In this document: positions 42,041 through 53,200 of the stretch, piece after piece | How positions within the stretch are numbered: position 1 is the stretch's first letter | Layout of the letters: the number at the start of each line of letters is the position of its first letter | Assembly: GCF_914767665.1 (NCBI RefSeq) | Contig: NC_059508.1 | Coordinates: forward strand, 22,418,001 to 22,482,000 | Source of the DNA: Harmonia axyridis | Taxonomy: Eukaryota; Arthropoda; Insecta; Coleoptera; Coccinellidae | Direction of reading: 5' to 3' | DNA length: 64,000 nt | Translations under genes and position numbers: made by a program | The notes under the pieces: generated by a model | Database searches by the model: none | What the model was told of the DNA's origin: nothing | What the model saw: only the letters and a program-made list of their open reading frames with translations

Positions 42041-45000
42041 ATTGACCTTACCACGTTAAAGATTATAGCTACCTGCGTGTCATCCGAGTCCTAGAAAATC
42101 AATAATGTGGAATGGCTTACTTGGATAATTGATCATCATACAGAAAGAAGGAAATAAGAACAGTCCCTTATACCAATGTGGTTTCCTTAGACACGTGTGT
42201 CAAGCTTTCGTCCCTGTGCAATACGATGAGAAGTGTTAGAATGAGAAACATTGAAGGAAATAACAAACGAATGAAATCAACAACAGAAGTCAGTCGTGCA
42301 TTTGTGGTTACAGCAGCAATTGACCTCACCACGTGGGAGATTATAGCTACCTGCGTGACATCCGAGCCCAAGAAAATCAACAATGTGGAATGGCTTACTT
42401 GGATAATTGTTCATTAAACAAAAAGAAGGGAATAAGAACAGTCCCTTATACCGAAGTGGTTTCCTTAGACACGCGTGTCAAGCTTTCGTCCCTGTGCAAT
42501 ACGATGAAAAGTGTTAAAATGACAAACATTGAAGAAAATAACAAACGAATGAAATCAACAACAGAAGTCAGTCGTGCATTTGTGGTTACAGCAGCAATTG
42601 ACCTTACCACGTGGGAGATTATAGCTACCGGCGTGATATCCGTGTCCAAGAAAATCAACAATGTGGAATTGCTTACTTGGATAATTGTTCATTAAACAAA
42701 AAGAAGGAAATAAGAACAGTCCCTTATACCAAAGTGGTTTCCCTAGACACGCGTGTCAAGCTTTCGTCCCTGTGCAATACGATGAAAAGTGTTAGAATGA
42801 GAATCATTGAAGAAAATAACAAACGAATGAAATCAACAATAGAAGTCAGTCGTGCATTTGTGGTTACAGCAGCAATTGACCTCACCACGTGGGAGATTAT
42901 AGCTACCTGCGTGACCTCCGAGTCCAAGAAAATCAACAATGTGGAATGGCTTACTTGGATAATTGTTCATTAAACAAAAAGAAGGGAATAAGAACAGACC
43001 CTTATACCAAAGTGGTTTCCTTAGACACGCGTGTCAAGCTTTCGTCCCTGTGCAATACGATGAAAAGTGTTAGAATGAGAAACATTGAAGAAAATAACAA
43101 ACGAATGAAATCAACAACAGAAGTCAGTCGTGCATTTGTGGTTACAGCAGCAATTGACCTTACCACGTAAAAAATAATAGCTACCTGCGTGTCATCCGAG
43201 TCCAAGAAAATCAACAATGTGGAATGGCTTACTTGGATAATTGATCATTATACAGAAAGAAGGGAATAAGAACAGTCCCTTATACCAATGTGGTTTCCAT
43301 AGACACGTGTGTCAAGCTTTCGTCCCTGTGCAATACGATGAGAAGTGTTAGAATGAGAAACATTGAAGGAAATAACAAACAAATCAAATCAACAACAGAA
43401 GTCAGTCGTGCATTTGTGATTACAGCAGCAATTGACCTTACCACGTGGGAGATTATAGCTACCTGCTTGACATCCGAGTCCAAGAAAATAAACAATGTGG
43501 AATGGCTTACTTGGATAATTGATCATTATACAGAAAGAATGAAGTAAGAACAGTCCCTTATACCAATGTGGTTTCCATAGACACGTGTGTCAAGCTTTCG
43601 TCCCTGTGCATTACGATGAAAAGTGTTAGAATGAGAAACATTGAAGAAAATAACAAACGAATGAAATCAACAACAGAAGTCAGTTGTGCATTTGTGGTTA
43701 CAGCAGCAATTGACCTTACCACGTGGGAGATTATAGCTACCGGCGTGATATCCGAGTCCAAGAAAATCAACAATGTGGAATTGCTTACTTGGATAATTGT
43801 TCATTAAACAAAAAGAAGGGAATAAGAACAGTCCCTTATACCAAAGTGGTTTCCCTAGACACGCGTGTCAAGCTTTCGTCCCTGTGCAATACGATGAAAA
43901 GTGTTAGAATGAGAATCATTGAAGAAAATAACAAACGAATGAAATCAACAATAGAAGTCAGTCGTGCATTTGTGGTTACAGCAGCAATTGACCTCACCAC
44001 GTGGGAGATTATAGCTACCTGCGTGACATCCGAGTCCAAGAAAATCAACAATGTGGAATGGCTTACTTGGATAATTGTTCATTAAACAAAAAGAAGGGAA
44101 TAAGAACAGACCCTTATACCAAAGTGGTTTCCTTAGACACGTGTGTCAAGCTTTCGTCCCTGTGCAATACGATGAAAAGTGTTAGAATGAGAAACATTGA
44201 AGAAAATAACAAACGAATGAAATCAACAACAGAAGTCAGTCGTGCATTTGTGGTTACAGCAGCAATTGACCTTACCACGTAAAAAATAATAGCTACCTGC
44301 GTGTCATCCGAGTCCAAGAAAATCAACAATGTGGAATGGCTTACTTGGATAATTGATCATTATACAGAAAGAAGGGAATAAGAACAGTCCCTTATACCAA
44401 TGTGGTCTCCATAGACACGTGTGTCAAGCTTTCGTCCCTTTGCAATACGATGAGAAGTGTTAGAATGAGAAACATTGAAGGAAATAACAAACAAATCAAA
44501 TCAACAACAGAAGTCAGTCGTGCATTTGTGATTACAGCAGCAATTGACCTTACCACGTGGGAGATTATAGCTACCTGCTTGACATCCGAGTCCAAGAAAA
44601 TAAACAATGTGGAATGGCTTACTTGGATAATTGATCATTATACAGAAAGAATGAAGTAAGAACAGTCCCTTATACCAATGTGGTTTCCATAGACACGTGT
44701 GTCAAGCTTTCGTCCCTGTGCATTACGATGAAAAGTGTTAGAATGAGAAACATTGAAGAAAATAACAAACGAATGAAATCAACAACAGAAGTCAGTCGTG
44801 CATTTGTGGTTACAGCAGCAATTGACCTCACCACGTGGGAGATTATGGCTACCTGCGTGACATCCGAGTCCAAGAAAATCAACAATGTGGAATGGCTTAC
44901 TTGGATAATTGTTCATTAAACAAAAAGAAGGGAATAAGAACAGTCCCTTATACCAAAGTGGTTTCCTTAGACACGCGTGTCAAGCTTTCGTCCCTGTGCA

Positions 45001-45956
45001 ATACGATGAAAAGTGTTAGAATGAGAATCATTGAAGAAAATAACAAACGAATGAAATCAACAACAGAAGTCAGTCGTGCATTCGTGGTTACAGCAGCAAT
45101 TGACCTTACCACGTGGGAGATTACAGCTACCTGCGTGACATCCGAGCCCAAGAAAATCAACAATGTGGAACGGCTTACTTGGATAATTGTTCATTAAACA
45201 AAAAGAAGGGAATAAGAACAGTCCCTTATACCAAAGTGGTTTCCTTAGACACGCGTGTCAAGCTTTCGTCCCTGTGCAATACGATGAAAAGTGTTAGAAT
45301 GAGAAACATTGAAGAAAATAACAAACGAATGAAATCAACAACAGAAGTCAGTCGTGCATTTGTGGTTACAGCAGCAATTGATCTTACCACGTAAAAAATA
45401 ATAGCTACCTGCGTGTCATCCGAGTCCAAGAAAATCAACAATGTGGAATGGCTTACTTGGATAATTGATCATTATACAGAAAGAAGGGAATAAGAACAGT
45501 CCCTTATACCAATGTGGTTTCCATAGACACGTGTGTCAAGCTTTCGTCCCTTTGCAATACGATGAGAAGTGTTAGAATGAGAAACATTGAAGGAAATAAC
45601 AAACAAATCAAATCAACAACAGAAGTCAGTCGTGCATTTGTGATTACAGCAGCAATTGACCTTACCACGTGGGAGATTATAGCTACCTGCTTGACATCCG
45701 AGTCCAAGAAAATAAACAATGTGGAATGGCTTACTTGGATAATTGATCATTATACAGAAAGAATGAAGTAAGAACAGTCCCTTATACCAATGTGGTTTCC
45801 ATAGACACGTGTGTCAAGCTTTCGTCCCTGTGCATTACGATGAAAAGTGTTAGAATGAGAAACATTGAAGAAAATAACAAACGAATGAAATCAACAACAG
45901 AAGTCAGTCGTGCATTTGTGGTTACAGCAGCAATTGACCTCACCACGTGGGAGATT
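42041..45956 (-). repeat. 278-bp satellite array, block D, part upstream of the LINE (reverse orientation)
   Basis: Fourteen reverse-oriented monomers lie here, arranged as a 1112-bp four-monomer higher-order repeat. The block is interrupted at about 45957 by a LINE. The interrupted monomer is of the subtype reading GAGATTATGGCTACC, whose intact sibling lies exactly one higher-order period upstream at about 44841. Confidence 0.95.
42611..45956 (-). repeat. Four-monomer higher-order repeat, 1112-bp period
   Basis: Monomer markers at 42724, 43002, 43280 and 43558 recur at +1112 (43836, 44114, 44392, 44670), and part recurs again at 45226, 45504 and 45782. Private markers include TTACCACGTAAAAAATAATAG and GCTACCTGCTTGACATCC. 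The same four-monomer order lies in block B at 30979-32175, offset 11632 bp, in the same orientation. Confidence 0.88.
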
Positions 45957-47321
45957 ATGGGCGACGAAAGTGATGACGTATCTGAGACGAGCTCTCAAAA
46001 ACAAAGTAATATCGATGTTAATATCGAATATAAAAATGAAAAAGGCTTTTCATGCTGCTCAAGAAAGTGCGGTGTAGTCATTTGTGCATTCTGTGAAAAA
46101 ATTATGCATAAATCCTGTGCTAAAAAGATGGAACACATAAAATTTATTGATGGGTTTCATATAAACTGCTGCAACTCCGAAGAAACTACCGGGATATTGC
46201 TTCGAAAATCAGAGGAAGAAACAGTGAGTACTCTGGGATCACTCGAGATTAAATTATTGGAGACTAAAAATCAATTTCTCACTCAACTGTTAGAATCGGC
46301 GAATGAAAAAAATGAAATTCTAAAATTGAATAATGCCTTACTCCTTCAACGAATACAGGATATCGAACGGAAAACAAATGTACCGCAGAAAAACGCGAAT
46401 AAACATCATGAATCTGTTGATAACAATTCCCATCATAAGGTTGTTATACCAGTCATTAAAATCGACAATTTGACAGATTGTTCACCGGCATCTGTAACTG
46501 ATGATCTCAGAAATATGATGCTAACTGAGAATATTCCTTCAAGCAGCTCCGCAACAGGAAATCCTCCAAGCAGAAACAGTAAAAGGAAGATATCCAATTT
46601 ATCAAACCCAGTGTTATTGCATAAAAATGATCAGGGTATGAAATTGGATCAAACTAAGAATTTGCATACTGAAAAAATAATTGATCGAATTGAAGAACCA
46701 GAAAAATTATCCTGGACTCAGGTAGTCAAGAAAAAAACAGCGAAACAAAAACAAAGCACTATGGCTGACCTTCTGAAGGATGAAACAAACTCAAATTCAA
46801 ACGTTCATCCGTTAGAAACGGCACAACGAGAAAAAATGCAAGAAATTATAAACCTTGATAAATATTCCGAATGGAAGAATGTTTCTTATAAGGCTAGGAC
46901 ACATCTTGTCAGTGAGAATAATCATAATAAGTCAAGCAATAGCACAAATCCTCAAAAGAAACGAAGAACTACGCAGATTGGTACAGCACCAACCGCTGAA
47001 CCTAGTGGATCTGGTTTTCAAGGAATGGAGAAGAAAGTTTGGATTTTTATAAATCGCATAATGAAACATGTCACAATACAGGATATACATAAGTACATTG
47101 CAAGTAAACCTGGTTTTGAGGGCAACCAAATAGAAGTGAGGGAGATACCTGGGAATCCAGAGGGTTTAAAAAGATTTGTAGTAACAGCACCGTTAGTCCA
47201 TAAAGAAGAGATGTATAAGTCAGAGTTCTGGCCAAATGGAGTCGGTATTAAGAGATTCAACTTCAATAAGTATAGAGAACAAAATTTTTCCGTGATGAGA
47301 GGAGAAGCAACAGTAAAATAA
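45957..47321 (+). CDS. LINE ORF1 protein (zinc-finger-like, coiled coil, RRM-like)
   Basis: An open frame of 454 codons. ORF1 proteins of this superfamily bind the element RNA and form ribonucleoprotein particles. The first 80 residues hold a Cys/His cluster (C33, C34, C38, C43, C46, H51, C54, C71, C72) resembling a PHD-like finger. Residues about 91-140 are Leu/Glu/Lys/Asn-rich with heptad spacing, a likely coiled coil. A long polar linker follows. The last 97 residues (from about 358, KKVWIFINRIMKHVT to EFWPNGVGIKRF) resemble the RRM-like C-terminal domain of insect LINE ORF1 proteins. The ATG at 45957 was chosen because it is the junction with the satellite. The frame is open upstream through satellite to about 45792, which is probably fortuitous. 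The true 5' end of the source element may have been longer. Confidence 0.85.
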   Translation: MGDESDDVSETSSQKQSNIDVNIEYKNEKGFSCCSRKCGVVICAFCEKIMHKSCAKKMEHIKFIDGFHINCCNSEETTGILLRKSEEETVSTLGSLEIKLLETKNQFLTQLLESANEKNEILKLNNALLLQRIQDIERKTNVPQKNANKHHESVDNNSHHKVVIPVIKIDNLTDCSPASVTDDLRNMMLTENIPSSSSATGNPPSRNSKRKISNLSNPVLLHKNDQGMKLDQTKNLHTEKIIDRIEEPEKLSWTQVVKKKTAKQKQSTMADLLKDETNSNSNVHPLETAQREKMQEIINLDKYSEWKNVSYKARTHLVSENNHNKSSNSTNPQKKRRTTQIGTAPTAEPSGSGFQGMEKKVWIFINRIMKHVTIQDIHKYIASKPGFEGNQIEVREIPGNPEGLKRFVVTAPLVHKEEMYKSEFWPNGVGIKRFNFNKYREQNFSVMRGEATVK

Positions 47322-50185
47322 CGTTCAAAACATGTCAAAGTTTCTCAGGATTTTCAGTCCTCCATCAAAATGTCAGATCTGTTGGTGGGGCGAAGCAAGG
47401 GAAATTTGAAAATTTGTTACAACAAGAGAAACCTGATTGTTTTGCATTGACAGAACACTGGAAAGATCCTGATGAACTCGAGCAGCATACCTTTGCTGAT
47501 TACAAGCTTGTTAGTGCCTTCTGCAGAAGTAAGGGAAAGCATGGTGGCTGTGCTGTGTACTGTCTGAATCATATGGAAATCAAAGAGAGGCTAGATCTCA
47601 AAAACCTCAGTGTGTCCACTATAATCGAATGTTCAGCATGTAATGTTTCTGTTTATGGTAGTAAAAAAATTGTTGTAGTGTGCATTTATAGGCCTTCTTC
47701 ATCTCATGATTATGAAACGTTTTTTGAAAAATTAACTTTAATTCTAGAAATACTAAATAGTGAGAATGCAACATATGTTATCACAGGCGATTTCAACATA
47801 AATTTGTTGGACAGGGAATTGGAGGTTGCACATGACCTTGTTTCTCTCCTGGAGACCTTCGATGTGGAGATTACTGTTTGGGAGCCAACAAGGATTAGTA
47901 GTGGTAGATGCCTGGATAACGTATTCACAAATATTGGTCAAGGTAAGACCACTGTCATTGAAGCGCACTTATCTGATCATTCTGCACAGCTTTTTAGGAG
48001 CAACATTGAAGTTGTCAAAAAACAGTCACATAAGACAGTGAGCTATAGAAACTATAATGCAGAGACTTTAAATGCTTTTCTGGAATCTTTGAAGGGCAAG
48101 ACTTGCGGCCCCATTGGAAATGTTGCAGCCCAGGGTGTAAATGAAACATGGAATGAGTTTTCCGATTTCTTCATAACTACTTTCAATGACCATTTTCCAT
48201 TGCTAACAAAAAAAGTTCCAATCAATTCTAAACGATACAAAGAATCCCCAGAGTTATTCAAACTAAAGCAACATCTTGACAGCCTTTTTGTGATATCTTG
48301 CATCAACACAGACTTCGTTGAAATGTATAAAAGAGCAAAGTGAGACTACGACATAGCCATTTGCAGGGATAAGCGGAACTATTATGGTAACTTGATAGAA
48401 AATTCTGCAAATAGACCTAAGACCACCTGGCAAATCATAAATGACTTGAAACCAAGTAAAAAAAGGCCCAAAACAAGTATATTACCCGATGGTAATCTGC
48501 AGGAAATTGCTGAAAAATTCAATATCCTTTTCCAAAGCAATGAAGCTGGGTACATCAATTTAGTTCAAGAGAATTCTTTTTCTGGAATTAAGAAGATTGA
48601 AAATTCTTTCTATGTATTTCCTGTAACTGAAGGAGTGGTACTCTCATGCATAAAAAGCCTAAAAAATAAGAATTCAACTGGCTATGATGGAATTCCTATG
48701 AGAATTATAAAGGACTCTGCTCACATAATAGCTGAACCTCTTAGCCGAATTATCAACAAATCTTTCATAGAGGGGGTTTTCCCTGATAGATTGAAAATGG
48801 CAATTATCAAACCACTATTGAAAAAGGGGGACGCTGAGCACCTTGATAACTACCGCCCGATCAGTATTCTGAATTCTTTCTCCAAGATCTTTGAGAAAAT
48901 ATTGGCGCAACGTTTGATCAAGTTTTTCGGAAAGTTCCATGCGTTCGACAGGTCACAACATGGTTTCCTTTCTGGTAGAAGCACTGAAACTGCAATTTTT
49001 CAATTTATTACCTCCATCATAAATTCAATAGAAGCTGGTGAAGTACCTCTTTGTTTGTTTCTCGACTTATCTAAAGCCTTTGATAATGTTGATCATTCCA
49101 TACTTATACACAAACTCGAAAGATATGGCATCAGAGACAAACAACTTCATCTCATCCTAAACTATTTGCAGAATAGAACGCAACAGGTTGCTATATGTAT
49201 GGATGGTAGGGAATACAACTCCACTGTGAAGAAGATAGCGAGAGGCGTACCTCAGGGAAGTATTCTTGGACCGCTTCTTTTCGTCCTTTACATAAATGAC
49301 TTGCCAGAGGTCCTCAGGGAGCACTCTTGGGAATCAGTATTGTATGCTGACGACACAAATATAATGATTAGATCACATAAAATCAGTAACCTCATTTATG
49401 GAGCACAGAACGCTTTAACTCAGACGAAGAATTGGTGTGAACAGAATAGTTTGCAGCTGAACATGACTAAGACGGAGTGTGTAGCCTTCCGTACAGATAG
49501 AAATAATTTACTTTTCCCAAACAGCTTTGAGTGCAGAGGGCAGACTGTAATGTTGGAGAATACCACAAGATTTCTGGGTATACATCTTGATGAGAACCTC
49601 AAATGGAAAGAACACAGTCGCATTTTAATTAAGAAGTTGAACTTCTCTATTTACAGCTTGAGGGTTCTGAAATTTCAAATTGATGCCAACATCCTGAGAA
49701 TAATATACTGCTCCCAAATCGAATCGCTTCTCACGTATGGAATAATTTTCTGGGGAGGCTCATCACTGATCGATAGAATATTCATTGCTCAAAAGCAAGC
49801 ACTACGGGTACTGCTGGGGCTTGGTTTTCGAGAATCCTGCAGAGGGCACTTTAAGGAGGCAGGGCTAATGACATTGCCTGGAATGTATGTGTACAAGTGC
49901 ATATGTTTCATTCTGGATCATCCCAAATTCTTTGAGGAGTTTGAAAATCAAAATAACACCCGACGACTCTACCCTTATCATTATCCGCTTCACTCCCTTA
50001 CATTATCACAAAAGGGTGTGCATTTCATGTGTATCAAGCTATTGAACTCACTTCCTTCAGATATGCTGAAATCCAGAAAACTTGAACGTTTCAAGAGAAT
50101 ATTGAAAAGATTCATTATAAACAGCGAACCCTATAATTTGGCTGAATTTTATACATGGTGTAGAAATTATCAACCGGAGCTGTGA
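47276..50185 (+). pseudogene. LINE ORF2 (APE endonuclease + reverse transcriptase), one in-frame stop
   Basis: The frame runs 970 codons from just after a TAG (47273-47275) to the TGA at 50183-50185, interrupted only by a TGA at 48341-48343. The endonuclease half shows LHQNVRSVG, LTEHW, CIYRPSS, GDFN, DNVFTN and HLSDHS, that is, the expected Glu, Asp, Asn and His positions. The RT half shows KPLLKKGD, NYRPISIL, LDLSKAFDNVDH, GVPQGSILGPLLF, YADD and FLGIHLDENLKW, all seven-block landmarks intact. The product would nick target DNA and copy the element RNA at the nick. The stop lies in the linker between the two domains, so neither catalytic core is damaged, but a full protein cannot be made without readthrough. 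There is no ATG near the frame start; see the slippery site at 47282. Confidence 0.9.
47282..47288 (+). promoter_or_regulatory. Candidate -1 ribosomal frameshift heptamer (A AAT TTT) linking ORF1 to ORF2
   Basis: The heptamer fits X XXY YYZ with zero-frame codons AAT (47283-47285) and TTT (47286-47288) of ORF1. A -1 slip lands in the ORF2 frame, 7 bp after that frame's last stop and 31 bp before the ORF1 stop. I see no strong stem-loop at the usual 5-9 nt spacing; a weak AGGA/TCCT hairpin lies at about 47347-47361. AT-rich sequence can produce such heptamers by chance, and reinitiation is an alternative. Confidence 0.4.
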
Positions 50186-50296
50186 GACTCATGCTTTCTT
50201 CTTGACTTGTTGTACTTTGCTGTAGTATATATCAACTTGTTATATTTGTAGCATTTTTACAATTAATAAATTTCTATTCTATTCTATTCTATTCTA
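50186..50296 (+). other. LINE 3' UTR with AATAAA and (TTCTA)5 tail
   Basis: A 79-bp AT-rich 3' UTR follows ORF2. AATAAA is at 50265-50270 and five TTCTA units at 50272-50296. Short tandem repeats in place of poly(A) are typical of CR1-like elements, whose reverse transcriptase recognises the 3' end during target-primed integration. Confidence 0.85.
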
Positions 50297-53200
50297 TGGC
50301 TACCTGCGTGACATCCGAGTCCAAGAAAATCAACAATGTGGAATGGCTTACTTGGATAATTGTTCATTAAACAAAAAGAAGGGAATAAGAACAGTCCCTT
50401 ATACCAAAGTGGTTTCCTTAGACACGCGTGTCAAGCTTTCGTCCCTGTGCAATACGATGAAAAGTGTTAGAATGAGAATCATTGAAGAAAATAACAAACG
50501 AATGAAATCAACAACAGAAGTCAGTCGTGCATTCGTGGTTACAGCAGCAATTGACCTTACCACGTGGGAGATTACAGCTACCTGCGTGACATCCGAGCCC
50601 AAGAAAATCAACAATGTGGAACGGCTTACTTGGATAATTGTTCATTAAACAAAAAGAAGGGAATAAGAACAGTCCCTTATACCAAAGTGGTTTCCTTAGA
50701 CACGCGTGTCAAGCTTTCGTCCCTGTGCAATACGATGAAAAGTGTTAGAATGAGAATCATTGAAGAAAATAACAAACGAATGAAATCAACAACAGAAGTC
50801 AGTCGTGCATTCGTGGTTACAGCAGCAATTGACCTTACCACGTGGGAGATTACAGCTACCTGCGTGACATCCGAGCCCAAGAAAATCAACAATGTGGAAC
50901 GGCTTACTTGGATAATTGTTCATTAAACAAAAAGAAGGGAATAAGAACAGTCCCTTATACCAAAGTGGTTTCCTTAGACACGCGTGTCAAGCTTTCGTCC
51001 CTGTGCAATACGATGAAAAGTGTTAGAATGAGAATCATTGAAGAAAATAACAAACGAATGAAATCAACAACAGAAGTCAGTCGTGCATTTGTGGTTACAG
51101 CAGCAATTGACCTCACCACGTGGGAGATTATAGCTACCTGCGTGACATCCGAGTCCAAGAAAATCAACAAAGTGGAATGGCTTACTTGGATAATTGTTCA
51201 TTAAACAAAAAGAAGGGAATAAGAACAGTCCCTTATACCAAAGTGGTTTCCTTAGACACGCGTGTCAAGCTTTCGTCCCTGTGCAATACGATGAAAAGTG
51301 TTAGAATGAGAAACATTGAAGAAAATAACAAACGAATGAAATCAACAACAGAAGTCAGTCGTGCATTTGTGGTTACAGCAGCAATTGACCTTACCACGTG
51401 GGAGATTACTGCTACCTGCGTGACATCCGAGCCCAAGAAAATGAACAATGTGGAACGGCTTACTTGGATAATTGTTCATTAAACAAAAAGAAGGGAATAA
51501 GAACAGTCCCTTATACCAAAGTGGTTTCCTTAGACACGTGTGTCAAGCTTTCGTCCCTGTGCAATACGATGAGAAATGTTAGAATGAGAAACATTAAAGG
51601 AAATAACAAACAAAAGAAATCAACAACAGAATTCAGTCGTGCATTTGTGGTTACAGCAGCAATTGACCTTTCCACGTAAAAGATAATAGCTACCTGCGTG
51701 TCATCCGAGTCCAAGAAAATCAACAATGTGGAATGGCTTACTTGGATAATTGATCATTATACAGAAAGAAGGGAATAAGAACAGTCCCTTATACCAATGT
51801 GGTTTCCATAGACACGTGTGTCAAGCTTTCGTCCCTGTGCAATACGATGAGAAGTGTTAGAATGGGAAACATTGAAGGAAATAACAAACGAATCAAATCA
51901 ACAACAGAAGTCAGTCGTGCATTTGTGATTACAGCAGCAATTGACCTTACCACGTGAGAGATTATAGCTACCTGCGTGACATCCGAGTCCAAGAAAATCA
52001 ACAATGTGGAATGGCTTAATTGGATAATTGATCATTATACAGAAAGAATGAAGTAAGAACAGTCCCTTATACCAATGTGGTTTCCATAGACACGTGTGTC
52101 AAGCTTTCGTCCCTGTGCATTACGATGAAAAGTGTTAGAATGAGAAACATTGAAGAAAATAACAAACGAATGAAATCAACAACAAAAGTCAGTCGTGCAT
52201 TTGTGGTTACAGCAGCAATTGACCTTATCACGTGGGAGATTATAGCTACCTGCGTGACATCCGAGTCCAAGAAAATCAACAATGTGTAACGGCTTACTTG
52301 GATATATGTTCATTAAACAAAAAGAATTGAATAAGAACAGACCCTTATACCAAAGTGGAATCCTTAGACACGTGTGTCAAGCTTTCGTCCCTGTGCAATA
52401 CGATGAAAAGTGTTAGAATGAGAAACATTGAAGGAAATAACAAACAAATGAAATCAACAACAGAAGTCAGTCGAGCATTTGTGGTTACAGCAGCAATTGA
52501 CCTTACCACGTTACAGATTATAGCTACCTGCGTGTCATCCGAGTCCAAGAAAATCAACAATGTGGAATGGCTTACTTGGATAATTGATCATCATACAGAA
52601 AGAAGGGAATAAGAACAGTCCCTTATACCAATGTGGTTTCCATAGACACGTGTGTCAAGCTTTCGTCCCTGTGCAATACGATGTGAAGTGTTAGAATGAG
52701 AAACATTGAAGGAAATAACAAACAAATGAAATCAACAACAGAAGTCAGCCGTCCAATTGTGGTTACAGCAGCAATTGACCTTACCACGTGGGAGATTATA
52801 GCTACCCGCGTGTCATCCGAGTCCAAGAAAATCAACAATGTGGAATGGCTTACTTGGATAATTGTTCATTAAACAAAAAGAAGGGAATAAGAACAGTCCC
52901 TTATACAATAGTGGTTTCCTTAGACACCTGTGTCAAGCTTTCGTTCCTGTGCAATACGATGAAAAGTGTTAGAATGAGAAACATAGAAGGAAATAACAAA
53001 CAAATGAAATCAACAACAGAAGTCAGTCGTGCATTTGTGGTTACAGCAGCAATTGACCTTACCACGTGGGAGATTATAGCTACCTGCGTGACATCCGAGT
53101 CCAAGAAAATCAACAATGTGGAATGGCTTACTTGGATAATTGTTCATTAAACAAAACGAAGGGAATAAGAACAGTCCCTTATACCAAAGTGGTTTCCTTA

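Larger units (their letters stand above)
45957..50296 (+). mobile_element. CR1/Jockey-superfamily non-LTR retrotransposon (LINE)
   Basis: A 4.34-kb element with two overlapping ORFs, APE-type endonuclease, reverse transcriptase, AATAAA and a short-repeat 3' tail (TTCTA x5). This is the usual layout of the CR1/Jockey superfamily; the exact clade is not settled. It sits in the middle of a satellite monomer. Left flank ends GAGATTATGG and right flank resumes TATGGCTACC, so the target duplication is at most 5 bp (TATGG), or none if ATGG belongs to the element. The right edge is ambiguous by TA shared between tail and target. No 5' UTR is present, so the copy may be 5'-truncated just before ORF1. 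With one internal stop and otherwise intact motifs, it is probably a young insertion. Confidence 0.93.

Noticed and set aside
47414..48343. A separate endonuclease gene ending at 48343
   Set aside because: The downstream RT frame is the same frame, separated only by one TGA, so both halves belong to one ORF2.
50272..50296. Independent (TTCTA)n microsatellite
   Set aside because: It directly follows AATAAA and ends at the satellite junction, so it is the LINE's 3' tail.
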